Below are positions 1-8,897 of a stretch of 47,437 nt of DNA, piece by piece; within the stretch, counting starts at the first letter, position 1, and each line of letters opens with the position of its first letter. A program made the translations under genes and the position numbers. This DNA is from Amoeboradix gromovi. Its lineage: Eukaryota > Sanchytriomycota > Sanchytriomycetes > Sanchytriales > Sanchytriaceae. Below the pieces are notes generated by a model that saw only the letters and a program-made list of their open reading frames with translations, was not told the origin of the DNA and did no database searches. The stretch is taken from contig JADGIF010000009.1 of the NCBI GenBank assembly GCA_018985225.1, positions 1-47,437 of the forward strand. Direction: 5' to 3'.

Positions 1-295
1 CAAAAGGTGCATTTTCTTAGACGGTACTCTTATCTAGAGTCATTTTGTAATGTTATACTAACATCATTACTCTTATCTATTTCTTTGAAGTGTAATAGTG
101 ATATTTTATTTGAAATAAAGATTGGATGAAAGAGTAAGAGAATAGCTGTACAGAATATTTATTTTCCTTTTATACTCGTCAACTCCGCAACTAGCTGAAT
201 GTCCACTCGCTTCTTAAATCCATAAATTAATGAAGCTAAAATAATGATTCAAACTATTTCAGAAAGTTAGTCCAGTTTTTATATTTGATGTCCCA
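1..295. mobile_element. Right part of a TIR element (MITE-like), cut by window edge
   Basis: This stretch is about 90% identical, in direct orientation, to 36121-36405. It ends at 265-295 with the same 31-bp terminal motif (key bases AGTTAG, TCCAG, GATGTCCCA). In the complete copy that motif is one of two terminal inverted repeats. There is no coding capacity. The left terminus lies outside the window, so length and target-site duplication cannot be judged. Confidence 0.7.
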
Positions 296-954
296 TATGG
301 ATATGCAATTCAACACTCGAACATCTTCTAGATTGTAAAGGATTCTCTTGCTGGGGCTGGTGTTCATCGAATAGGACTTGCAGAGCAGCACAATATCTAT
401 ATTTATGTGATTTCTTTAAATTTGCCATATTCTGGCTGTAGCGGTTGAAAAAGCCATTTGCAATAGATAAAAAGAAGGAAAAAGTTTTTTATGCAATGAA
501 AAGACCAACGAAAGATAACATATTTCAGTAACAAATTTCATGCAATCTCGATAAACGATTTACTTAATTAATATCCCAAACGGATATTTCAATATTCTTC
601 TCAGCAAAAAATGCTCGTAAACGCCGGTATTGAGGAGATTGCCAAAGACTGGTAAGACGTGAATGATTGTTAAACGACTTACTAATGGAGGTAAGAGAAA
701 CCTACTTGACAAAAGCATTGATAACGGCTGATTCAATTGAATGTGAAAAAATTGCACAAGTCTACTGCATTCAAGTTGTGAACCATGCCGCTAGAGGTGA
801 AGTTATGTTCAAAATATTCTGCTCAGATTAGTTACAGGTGCCACCGATCAAACACGACACTGGATATTTAATTAAACCAGTTAATGCTACGTTCTCTACT
901 ATAAATAGCAAGCTTAGGTGGTTAATGGGGTGGATTCGCATTAGCCATATGGAT
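296..954. other. Gene-poor stretch with decayed coding-like fragment
   Basis: No intact gene is seen in this stretch of about 660 bp. From 684 to 831 on the plus strand there is an open, protein-like frame (contains RETYLTKALITADSIECEK, ends TAG) that starts inside a longer interrupted frame, so it looks like a remnant of a gene. I do not recognise the family. TATA-like TATAAATAG occurs near 900 without a recognisable gene behind it. Confidence 0.3.
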
Positions 955-3792
955 TTAAAAATAACCTACACCCACTTCCCAATTTATCTTCTTCAATAGT
1001 CTTCTAACCATTCTTATTCTCCATATCTCACCAAATGTCAAATCGAGAAACGTTTCCATCTTGGTATCCACTGTAATCTCCACATTCACATTCGCTATTT
1101 CTTCGTTCTCCAGTCTTACCATCAACTCGTGATTATCTGGCAAACATTCGCAAATCTCGAAGTAGTTTAACTTTTCAATAATCTTAATAATCAAGTACCA
1201 CACTCGGGTATCTTTAATACAATATTTCGTAAGCTTGCCTATATAATACGCTGCCTCATTCTCGTCGCCTAAAATGTTTATAAATGATTTCAGAACCAAA
1301 CAAATCACTGACAAATTAGATTTTAGGTATGCACTAAATACCAAATATCTCTGTTCCTGGTGCATGTATTCTGACACGTTTCTTATACTGTTTATGATTG
1401 AGGGTAACGTAGAGTAATCAATGTCGATAATTTGAATATCGACAAAATCTTTTTGCTTTTCCTCCCGACAATTCAGCAAGTCGATGCTCAAATGCTTTCT
1501 GTGCTTGCTATAAAAAAGTCTAATGTCTCTATTATCCCAATGCTTACATATCAGCTTATAGTCATTTAGTGTAAACATTGATAGCTCGAACCTGCTACGT
1601 TTTATTTTGCGCAATAACTCATCATCCAGGTATACATTGTCGCAGTACTTGTTTATGATTTTACCAAGCTCAGTGCTATTATACAGTGCGCCAAACAATT
1701 GCAAATCATCTGACCTATTAAAGTCAAATCTTATATTTTCAATAACATTTGGGGGATTTATTGTTTTCTTGAAATACAAAATACAGCTTAGTTTGTTAAT
1801 TGACGATTTTTTAAATAGCTCAGTTACAAATGAGTCACTCAGCGATTTGTGAGTTAATAAAGCATGCAAGTTAATGTTTGTTAATCGGGGAAATATCAAC
1901 TGTAAGCAATGATTGCAATAATCGTCATCACAGTTGATCAGATACTCTACTATGACACGGGGTTCCAAACCTTTTAGGACATGATAAAGCTCATTGTTCT
2001 TGTATTTTATATCACAAAATAATTTGAAAATCAAGAAATAGTTGCGATGACTATTTTGAAATAGTTTGGGTATATAATCTGTCTTATAAACCATCATTAA
2101 ATATAGCAAATCAATATTCTCATTAGTAAAATTAGATCTTTCATATTTCTGAATAACTTGCTTGATAAACTGTTGTAATACATTGCAGTTCAACATCTTC
2201 ATCATTTCAACAAACAATTGCTGCATCTCACCTACGAACAAATTGAAGGAGCTCAGTTTTGTGTATAATGACCATATACATCTATATCGTAGGGGTTGCA
2301 CTTGCGTTATTAATTGTACCCAATACTGTAAAAATTGGCAAGTTAAATCAGCAGGCTTCGCAAAAGTAGTGCAAGAATCAAAAAGACAGTATAAATACTC
2401 TTCACCCATTTGGGTATTGCGTATATTTGTATTTATTAACAATGGCATAATCTGTAGTTTGAAATTGTTTCGAATCAAATTTCTAACTTCATCTGAATGT
2501 ACACTATCCATCTCAATAACGATTCTAATCATGTTTCCTATTAAATCTAATGGTACGTTGATCAATTCCATCTGAAACATTGATTCCAATATTGTAAATC
2601 TCTCAGATCTTGTTAGGAATTTTAAATCATGATTCAGAAACATCAGATAGCACAGCAAGTTCGAATCTTGTTCATGAGGAGGACCGAAAACAGCAAACAC
2701 ATTTATTTTTATATCGCTGTTTACCATTGTAGCAATTATGTTAAAAACCGAATGGTAATCAACAGATGTCTTCAGAGAGTGTAGCAACATGGACGAAAAC
2801 AATTTTATGGCAAAAGGTTTGTAAAAGCAACCGTGGATGAGCCCGAATTTGAAAGAAATACTGGGCTTGTGCATAAAACTTGAGTCAGATTTGCTTCTAG
2901 CCACTGATTTATCAGTAGTTTCTTCAATATGGGACGACTCAGAGCAAATTGTGTATTCTCCCAATAAATCATTCAGTTTTAATGACGAACGTGAAGGAGC
3001 ATTAAAACTAGAAAACGAGAAAGATTTTTTAGCAGCGCTTGTTGAAGACTTATGCTCCATTTGTTTAAACGCTCTATTTGTAGGTAGGTTACCAATTATT
3101 CGCTCTTGTGAATCTACCGGAAAGTTTTGATCAAATCGATATTCAAATATTGATGACTTACAACGGTCTCTCTTGAAAGTCGTATCGTCCTCTAGAACTT
3201 CTACTTTACCAATTTTAACATCTTTCTTTGCAACATCAACCTCAACAGAAGCAGATTTGACATGCACAGCGGGCAAAAACCCATGAAGAGACGATTTAGA
3301 TATTTCCTTTGGTCTTCGAATAATCTTTTTTTTCCTAGCCAAATCCTCTGGGTGAACGTATTTGAATTCTGGTGTTTTAGTAACTGCTCTTAACGCTGAA
3401 ACAGGCTCTTCTTCAGATTCGCTTAAAATTGTATTATTTATCGAGTTTACGGCTGCTGGACATACATCAACTTCATCTGAAGATGTGTGCACCACTGAAT
3501 TGGGATCTATTTCAGAAGCAAATATATTTGACTTCTTGTTTGGAGATTGCGTATGATCTGAATCCTCTACGTATTCTGAGTCATAATTCAGAGTATCAAG
3601 TAAAACTCTCTTCTTTGGGATTATAGTAGTTGTTGGTGGTAGCAAGTTTGCCGCAAACATCTGTTTTAAAAAATAGATATTAAAGGGATTTACTTCCTTT
3701 AAATCGAGAAGACTGTGCAGAAATTCTTTATTCAATCTTTTAAGCTCCTTCTGTACCTTTGCTTTCGCATATAGCTTTGTTTTGGGGTACAA
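955..3792 (-). CDS. Unknown large protein, basic N-terminus and helical body
   Basis: A single open frame of 945 codons. I do not recognise the family. Residues 1-45 are rich in Lys and Leu. Residues about 60-330 are polar, Ser/Glu/Lys-rich and probably disordered (acidic ESEEEP run, basic RKKKIIRRPKE patch, repeated SFSF and SFKF motifs). From about 340 to the end there is continuous alpha-helical, Leu/Ile-rich sequence that could be a HEAT/ARM-like solenoid. The layout suggests a nuclear scaffold or regulator, but that is inference. The frame opens with TTG at 3792, no upstream ATG is visible within 100 bp, and the first ATG codon is residue 45 (3660). Either translation starts at 3660 or a short 5' exon is missing. 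It is divergent from the reductase gene at 3910. Confidence 0.75.
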   Translation of the reverse strand: MYPKTKLYAKAKVQKELKRLNKEFLHSLLDLKEVNPFNIYFLKQMFAANLLPPTTTIIPKKRVLLDTLNYDSEYVEDSDHTQSPNKKSNIFASEIDPNSVVHTSSDEVDVCPAAVNSINNTILSESEEEPVSALRAVTKTPEFKYVHPEDLARKKKIIRRPKEISKSSLHGFLPAVHVKSASVEVDVAKKDVKIGKVEVLEDDTTFKRDRCKSSIFEYRFDQNFPVDSQERIIGNLPTNRAFKQMEHKSSTSAAKKSFSFSSFNAPSRSSLKLNDLLGEYTICSESSHIEETTDKSVARSKSDSSFMHKPSISFKFGLIHGCFYKPFAIKLFSSMLLHSLKTSVDYHSVFNIIATMVNSDIKINVFAVFGPPHEQDSNLLCYLMFLNHDLKFLTRSERFTILESMFQMELINVPLDLIGNMIRIVIEMDSVHSDEVRNLIRNNFKLQIMPLLINTNIRNTQMGEEYLYCLFDSCTTFAKPADLTCQFLQYWVQLITQVQPLRYRCIWSLYTKLSSFNLFVGEMQQLFVEMMKMLNCNVLQQFIKQVIQKYERSNFTNENIDLLYLMMVYKTDYIPKLFQNSHRNYFLIFKLFCDIKYKNNELYHVLKGLEPRVIVEYLINCDDDYCNHCLQLIFPRLTNINLHALLTHKSLSDSFVTELFKKSSINKLSCILYFKKTINPPNVIENIRFDFNRSDDLQLFGALYNSTELGKIINKYCDNVYLDDELLRKIKRSRFELSMFTLNDYKLICKHWDNRDIRLFYSKHRKHLSIDLLNCREEKQKDFVDIQIIDIDYSTLPSIINSIRNVSEYMHQEQRYLVFSAYLKSNLSVICLVLKSFINILGDENEAAYYIGKLTKYCIKDTRVWYLIIKIIEKLNYFEICECLPDNHELMVRLENEEIANVNVEITVDTKMETFLDLTFGEIWRIRMVRRLLKKINWEVGVGYF

Positions 3793-3909
3793 ATATTATT
3801 TAGTAAGTGATTATAATAAAAGTGCAGGCGATGATGCCAAAACCTTGAAAAATGTTCTAGTTTAGCAATATTTCAGTTTGAAGTTGGGTGAAACTCTAAG
3901 TTCTTGAAA

Positions 3910-4675
3910 ATGTATCAGGGAAAAGTAGTAATTGTAACGGGATGCTCCAAAGGTATTGGAAAAGCTACAGTGGAACAGCTTTATCAATTGGATAGTTCTA
4001 TTACTGTAATTGGTGTAGCAAGAAGCGAAAAGGACTTGCAAAGTTTGAAGGAAACCTATCCGAGATTCGATTATGTTGCTGGTAGTTTAACCAACAATTC
4101 CACAATACAAGAGCTTACAAAGTTGATAGACTTAAAATATAGAAAGGTCGATGCCTTAATAGCCAATGCTGGCGTATTGAATCCAATTGTACTTCATGTT
4201 AATTTAGACTCATATTCCAAACATAGATATGGAAGAGTTCAGATATGCATTTGATGTTAACTTTTTTTCGGTTGTTAGCTTAATAAAAGAGCTTTGGGTT
4301 TATGTAAGACACGGCCGAGTTATTTTGAACAGTAGTGGGGCAGCTATGCATGCGTATCACGGCTTATCGGCATACTGCTGCTCTAAAGCTGCCTTGAATA
4401 TGTTTGGGTCTGCTATTACCAAAGAAGGAGGATTTAGTATTGCGATTAGACCTGGAGTTGTTTCCACAGATATGCAAACCCAACTAACATCTGCCAACGA
4501 GCTAACTGCAGAGGACAAAGCATATTTCTTGGATCTTAGAGATGGAGATAAACTCATTGCACCGTCAACCACTGGTAAGCTTTTTGCGAAGTTGGCTATT
4601 GGTGTTGTCAAGCAGGAATGGAACGGATTATTCTTAAGTCATGACGATGAAATGCTAAGCCAATTAAGCGATTAA
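3910..4675 (+). CDS. Short-chain dehydrogenase, benzil reductase (Irc24/YIR035C) type
   Basis: NADPH-dependent classical SDR of 248 aa after removing one 19-nt intron (4189-4207). The Rossmann dinucleotide motif is VTGCSKGIGKA near the N-terminus, followed by the ANAG motif, NSSGA (catalytic Ser region), YCCSKAALN (catalytic YxxxK) and RPGVVSTDMQ. Residue pattern and length resemble the yeast YIR035C/YIR036C pair, which reduces benzil and other diketones; the physiological substrate is not evident. Splicing joins ANAGVLNPI to THIPNIDMEEFRYAFDVN in frame. The ATG at 3910 gives MYQGKVVIVTG, the family's usual start. Stop TAA merges into TTAAATAAAC, a poly(A)-signal-like run. Convergent with the MORN gene 51 bp away. 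Confidence 0.88.
4189..4207 (+). other. 19-nt spliceosomal intron
   Basis: Sequence GTACTTCATGTTAATTTAG. Reading through gives a frame that loses SDR similarity. Removing exactly 19 nt restores the family sequence in phase 0. The branch-like TTAAT lies directly next to the AG. Confidence 0.88.
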
Positions 4676-4726
4676 ATAAACGCTTTGGTTTACTAAATAT
4701 GATGTAAAACTAATAGCATTTATTAA

Positions 4727-5260
4727 TTATTCTACTATGACAGTGGAGCCATCTATTTGCAAAACAGAATACTTCATTAACAATCCATCTTGAACATTTC
4801 CAGTTAATTTGCCGTCTTCTCTTGTGATACTCACCGCGCCTTCTACTGTTCCATTCCCCCAAACTCCGTCGATCAAAATTTTGGATTCAAATTTGAAGTA
4901 TTCACCAGGACCATTCTTATTGTTGTCCTTCCAATATCCCTTGAAATAATCCTGGTTAGGGTAAATATAAGTACCTTCACCATCTCTCTGGCCTTTCAAA
5001 AAATTTCCAGTATAAACTCCACCATTGTTATACACAAATTTACCAGTTCCTTCTTTGTAACCAAGCACCCAAGAACCTTCGTAGCTAGCTACCTCTTTGC
5101 CACTTTCAAAGTATTTATACGTGCCTAATCCATTTCTTTTACCATGAGCAAATTGACCCTCGTATGTATCCCCATTGACATAATATGCCTTCCCAGTGCC
5201 TTCCCTTTCGTGAAGGTCATTTCTTTGTCCATCATATTTTGAAATTTGAGACTCACTCAT
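4727..5260 (-). CDS. MORN-repeat protein, radial spoke head 1-like
   Basis: 177 aa with about five MORN repeats between residues 12 and 125 (GDTYEGQFAHGKRNGLGTY, GVYTGNFLKGQRDGEGTY, DYFKGYWKDNNKNGPGEY). The opening REGTGKAYYVNGDTYEG resembles RSPH1, a component of the flagellar radial spoke head. MORN repeats otherwise bind membranes or partner proteins, so a non-flagellar role cannot be excluded. If RSPH1 is right, the organism makes a motile flagellum at some stage. Starts with ATG at 5260; the stop is followed directly by TTAATAAATG, a poly(A) signal. Shares a short intergenic region with the DUF1748 gene on the same strand. Confidence 0.8.
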   Translation of the reverse strand: MSESQISKYDGQRNDLHEREGTGKAYYVNGDTYEGQFAHGKRNGLGTYKYFESGKEVASYEGSWVLGYKEGTGKFVYNNGGVYTGNFLKGQRDGEGTYIYPNQDYFKGYWKDNNKNGPGEYFKFESKILIDGVWGNGTVEGAVSITREDGKLTGNVQDGLLMKYSVLQIDGSTVIVE

Positions 5261-5352
5261 GTTGACCTATTTATTTAATAAAATTATATCGGGACGATCT
5301 AGCTCAAAGCGTCAAAACAAATCAGTTCCTGCATATTTAAATTTTTGTTTAC

Positions 5353-5571
5353 TTACAACTTCTTTACGAATAAATCGGACTTTTCTACAAATCCGACAGC
5401 ATAATTTAAACAAAAATCTCCTAAGTCTAAAAATCCGTCACAAAGACTTCTCAATCCTGGAATTTTGATCATATCGACCTTAAACCGATGGCCGCTACAT
5501 CTCTGTATTCCGGCGAGAGTAGTGGAAAGAATTACGGCATGAGCTGAAAAAGAAATTAAAGAACGTAACAT
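5353..5571 (-). CDS. DUF1748 family small protein
   Basis: 72 aa. The pattern MLRSLISFSAHAVILSTTLAG, then GLRSLCDGFLDLGDFCLNYAVGF and a short charged C-terminus, fits DUF1748, a small fungal family whose yeast member is mitochondrial (MCO12). One N-terminal hydrophobic stretch could be a membrane segment. The function of the family is unknown. It lies 15 bp downstream of the EF-hand gene's stop codon and on the same strand. The assignment comes from remembered sequence pattern only. Confidence 0.65.
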   Translation of the reverse strand: MLRSLISFSAHAVILSTTLAGIQRCSGHRFKVDMIKIPGLRSLCDGFLDLGDFCLNYAVGFVEKSDLFVKKL

Positions 5572-5586
5572 AAATTCACCCTTTTA

Positions 5587-6024
5587 TTAACCAGACGATG
5601 TAATGGTACGTACCAAGTCATGGTAGTTTACAGTTCCATCCTTTTGAACATCGACTAGCTTAAGCAGTTCCTCAAATTCATCTTCACTTAGCTTTTCTCC
5701 CAAGTTTGTCAATACGTATCTCAATTCAGCAACAGTAATAAATCCGTTATTTTCTCGATCAAAAACTTGGAATCCTCTTACGAATTGTTCGTATGTGCCT
5801 GGAAGGTCAAAACCGCCTTGTCTTTGAACGATTGATAATACTTGATCAAAGCTTAATTTGGTTGTGTCGGCAGCCAAGACCTTTACTTGAGCTTCAGTTG
5901 GATTCTGTCCAACAGCTCTTAATACATTTCCTAATGATGCAGATGGTATAAATCCTTTTCCTTCTTTGTCATAGAGAGAGAATGCCTCTTTCCATTCAGT
6001 TACCTGTTCTTCAGTAGCAGACAT
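5587..6024 (-). CDS. Calmodulin-like EF-hand protein, myosin light chain (Cdc4/Mlc1) type
   Basis: 145 aa from the ATG at 6024 ([26 protein letters not shown]). Calmodulin-type four-EF-hand layout, but most loops lack the full set of acidic ligands: the first is YDKEGKGFI and the second is absent ([10 protein letters not shown]). The third is [12 protein letters not shown] and the fourth [12 protein letters not shown]. Loss of calcium ligands with the [22 protein letters not shown] region kept is typical of myosin essential or regulatory light chains such as fission yeast Cdc4, which bind IQ motifs in the contractile ring. The frame stays open upstream to 6066 but without ATG. Stop codon TAA is part of TTAATAAAAG. 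Confidence 0.82.
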   Translation of the reverse strand: MSATEEQVTEWKEAFSLYDKEGKGFIPSASLGNVLRAVGQNPTEAQVKVLAADTTKLSFDQVLSIVQRQGGFDLPGTYEQFVRGFQVFDRENNGFITVAELRYVLTNLGEKLSEDEFEELLKLVDVQKDGTVNYHDLVRTITSSG

Positions 6025-6291
6025 TTGTTTCAGGATCAAAAATTCAATCCATACAAAACACGCCAACAGCGACGTCAGGGCATCATGTAAAACTTCTAAA
6101 AGAGTTTTAGTAACGCTAATGATTATTCAATTGCTACATATAAGCCTGTTTTAATCTCTACAAAATAGAATAAAGCCTGACATCATGAAGCTTCATATCT
6201 CAGTTCGTTGCAGTATTTCAGCTCATTGCAATACTTCAGCTAGTACTGACCTTCCTGATAAACTTGCTGATTTGGATCTCTTTGAAACCTG

Positions 6292-6930
6292 ATGAAAATT
6301 GAAAAGGATTTGAAATTTGATTTAGAAGAATTCTGCATCCCTACACACTATAACGATGATGTAGAGTATGTTATGATTCCTCATGGTCTCATTCAGGATA
6401 GAGTTGAAAAGCTCGCAGAACAAATTGTAGAAGAGACGAGTGACGGAAGTTTAGTTGCTTGTTGTATTCTAAAAGGAGGCCATTTATTCTATTCTGATCT
6501 AATGAAATCAGTCAAGAATAAACGTAGAGTAGTCAACGCAAGGTTGGAGCAGGTTAGATTACAATTAGAATTCATTAGGGTAAAAAGCTATCATAACTCC
6601 CATTCAACTGGCAAAGTAGATATACAAGGAATAGATTTATCAGGATTGAAAGGCAAGCATGTGCTGTTAGTTGAGGATATTATTGACACTGGTACGACTA
6701 TGAGGGAGTTGTTAAAAGCTATTCATCAATATGAACCGAAATCGATCAAGGTAGTATCTCTGTTAGTCAAGAGAACCCCATTATCAAATGGATATACTCC
6801 TGACTATTATGGATTCAGCATACCAGATGTGTTTTGTGTTGGGTACTGTTTAGACTATAATGAGTATTTTAGAGATTTGGATCATATTTGCGCTATTAGT
6901 GAAAAAGGAAAAGAAAAGTACAAGCAATAA
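6292..6930 (+). CDS. Hypoxanthine-guanine phosphoribosyltransferase
   Basis: 212 aa purine salvage enzyme that converts hypoxanthine or guanine plus PRPP to IMP or GMP. The PRPP-binding loop VLLVEDIIDTGTTM is at about residues 124-137, preceded by the CCILKGGHLFYSDL loop (residues about 55-70). The long flexible loop includes VKSYHNSHSTGKV, and the C-terminal base-binding segment reads VFCVGYCLDYNEYFRDL. Length and motif order fit eukaryotic HGPRT. The final codon and stop lie in AGCAATAAACGG, so the stop is inside the poly(A) signal. Convergent with the COX18-like gene 25 bp away. Confidence 0.93.
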   Translation: MKIEKDLKFDLEEFCIPTHYNDDVEYVMIPHGLIQDRVEKLAEQIVEETSDGSLVACCILKGGHLFYSDLMKSVKNKRRVVNARLEQVRLQLEFIRVKSYHNSHSTGKVDIQGIDLSGLKGKHVLLVEDIIDTGTTMRELLKAIHQYEPKSIKVVSLLVKRTPLSNGYTPDYYGFSIPDVFCVGYCLDYNEYFRDLDHICAISEKGKEKYKQ

Positions 6931-6955
6931 ACGGTTTAAATCAAAGCATCTACCT

Positions 6956-7696
6956 TTATTTTAGCAGTTCATTTTGCGTCATAACGAGTTTTGGCGAAAT
7001 TTTCTTATTTTTAGGACCCAGATATTTGTCCATGAACTCAGATTCAAAGACGAGATTCTGCAGAAGAGTATAGGTACTAGATGTGCACCAGAATACTACA
7101 ACAGATTCTGGTAACAGTGATGCAATGGGAATAGAAATTCCTGACAAGCCCGCCAAAAAGTATTTCATTTGGGTGCTCGGAGCTGGGAATAAATAGCAAT
7201 TTATACTATGCAGCATTCCGATATAAATTGCAAGTGGCCATAGGCCAGTTGTATCTAAATCCCAAATTTGTACCGGAACATGCAGATTGTTATCTATCCA
7301 ATTTGGTAAAAAACCGCCCATTCCGGACATCTTGCGAAGACTCAGCGATGCATATATCCATATAGGAAGCTGAGCAAGTGGGGCAAACAACCGAGTCTTT
7401 AGGAAAGATATTTTGTGCTTTGCAAATATAAATTGTCTTGCATTAGTTACTTCTTGGGTGATTTCCGATTTTCTTAATGGTTCTTGCCTAAATCTAGACA
7501 TCCTTATCATATGCGGTGGTATGCTTGAATTAATTGCTTTAAATAGACTTTGTACAGCATATAATTGTCGTTTCGATCGAGCTGACAATATATATAAAGG
7601 TACGCAGAACAATTTAATGCCCACTGTCCAAACAATTATGGCACTTCTGTTGCCGCCTGTGTATTCTTTCACTTTGTGATGAACGGTTGCCAGCAT
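6956..7696 (-). CDS. COX18/Oxa1/YidC-family mitochondrial insertase
   Basis: 246 aa with the YidC/Oxa1 core: a first hydrophobic segment (IIVWTVGIKLFCVPLYIL), a charged matrix loop with paired helices, then segments at FLKTRLFAPLAQLPIWIYASL, LWPLAIYIGMLHSINCYL and ASLLPESVVVFWCTSSTYTLLQN. The order and the short C-terminal tail suit the COX18 branch, which exports the Cox2 C-terminus, more than Oxa1, which has a long ribosome-binding tail. No clear mitochondrial targeting peptide precedes the first segment, so a 5' exon may be missing or the start may be short. Stop TAA lies inside AAAATAAAGG. Divergent from the gene at 7752 with a 55-bp shared promoter region. Confidence 0.8.
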   Translation of the reverse strand: MLATVHHKVKEYTGGNRSAIIVWTVGIKLFCVPLYILSARSKRQLYAVQSLFKAINSSIPPHMIRMSRFRQEPLRKSEITQEVTNARQFIFAKHKISFLKTRLFAPLAQLPIWIYASLSLRKMSGMGGFLPNWIDNNLHVPVQIWDLDTTGLWPLAIYIGMLHSINCYLFPAPSTQMKYFLAGLSGISIPIASLLPESVVVFWCTSSTYTLLQNLVFESEFMDKYLGPKNKKISPKLVMTQNELLK

Positions 7697-7751
7697 CTCC
7701 CCGGTTGTAAATGAAATTTTACTACTCCTTCAAAACAACTCTATTACAACA

Positions 7752-8201
7752 ATGACCAACAAAGTACCTAAATACCCACCGAGAATAGATGAATATTGCT
7801 TTATAACTTCATACCAAACTCACACAAATCGCGAGAAGAATGGTGAGCCAATTATTCGGATGAGATGTCTAAAGCGCAATTTAGAAACAGTTTATAACCG
7901 CAAAAATCCTTGGAATAAATTAGAAGGTTACTATTACGAGGATGCAGTTGGAAAAGATGCGATATCACACACTGATTCAATGTCGAATCCTATCTCATTC
8001 AAACGGGTGGATCTTGGACAACAATCTCATGAATATTTTGTTAAAATCAAAGGCATTTTGACAAAGCTGTGGAGACCTGGACTAGATATGTCTCGTAAAA
8101 TGGTTACAGGAGAAGTCAACTACAACCCAATTTTGGAAAACATCGAAAACGGGAGTAAGATCTTCAATAAAATTTATGAGTTTTGGTCGAAGAAGGACTA
8201 G
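7752..8201 (+). CDS. Unknown 149-aa protein
   Basis: ATG start, clean open frame, family not recognised. The sequence is mixed and soluble with no signal peptide or membrane segment. Notable segments are YPPRIDEYCFITSYQTH at the N-terminus, a central NPWNKLEGYYYEDAVGKDAI, and a C-terminal half with KIKGILTKLWRPGLDMSRKM. It is divergently arranged with the COX18-like gene, sharing 55 bp, which allows a mitochondrial role but does not show one. Confidence 0.7.
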   Translation: MTNKVPKYPPRIDEYCFITSYQTHTNREKNGEPIIRMRCLKRNLETVYNRKNPWNKLEGYYYEDAVGKDAISHTDSMSNPISFKRVDLGQQSHEYFVKIKGILTKLWRPGLDMSRKMVTGEVNYNPILENIENGSKIFNKIYEFWSKKD

Positions 8202-8897
8202 TTGTTATGTTTCTCTAATAAAGATTTTATCATTCTTTAATTGGTTCTTCTTGCCGAAAGCTTTTCAGATTCATGCGACATATGAGGACAACTGAATGTT
8301 TAGTTTTTAGCGGCACACTGGTTTGATACTCCTATTAAATCAGCTTGAAGTCACAAGAATTGCTCCGAGTATTAGCATAAGCCTTATTAAACTCGATCTC
8401 AAATAGTTGGATTGAAAGCAATTTCTGTCCTATGACGAATGGACAGTTGAGCGTAACAGATATTATTGAAGGAAAAAGAGGTATTAAGTAATTAGATTTT
8501 CTAGACTATCTAAAACCACATCATACAACTCTTGTAAGATTTTTGCACGACATTGAAATCATCAATAGCACCAAAAAATAAACAAATATGGATCTGGCGA
8601 ACAGAGAACTAGTGTGGCAAAATATTCTGCCTGCGAGTATTGTATGAGATGATAGAAAAGTAATTTCAAGATGTGAGAATTGAAAGAACCTGATTTACAA
8701 TGATGCTTGAAGTTTTAAGCACAACAATAGGAATATCGCAAAAGGAGTACTTGAGAGCAACTGTTTGCCGTCCAAAATCCATGGGATACAGACGGGATAT
8801 TTCTGCGTGACATGCTATACCTTTTGAGACATTTGTTTTGAAAAGTTTGCCTAGTTTTGTAAAATTTGGCCCAAAACTTGCTTACTCCTTCATACCT
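8202..8897. other. Intergenic stretch without recognisable gene
   Basis: About 700 bp with only short interrupted frames. A poly(A)-like TAATAAAG follows the upstream gene near 8217. An open frame runs from TTG 8838 into the VPS26 gene but lacks an ATG before 8898, so this part is treated as 5' leader. Nothing else is identified. Confidence 0.4.
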
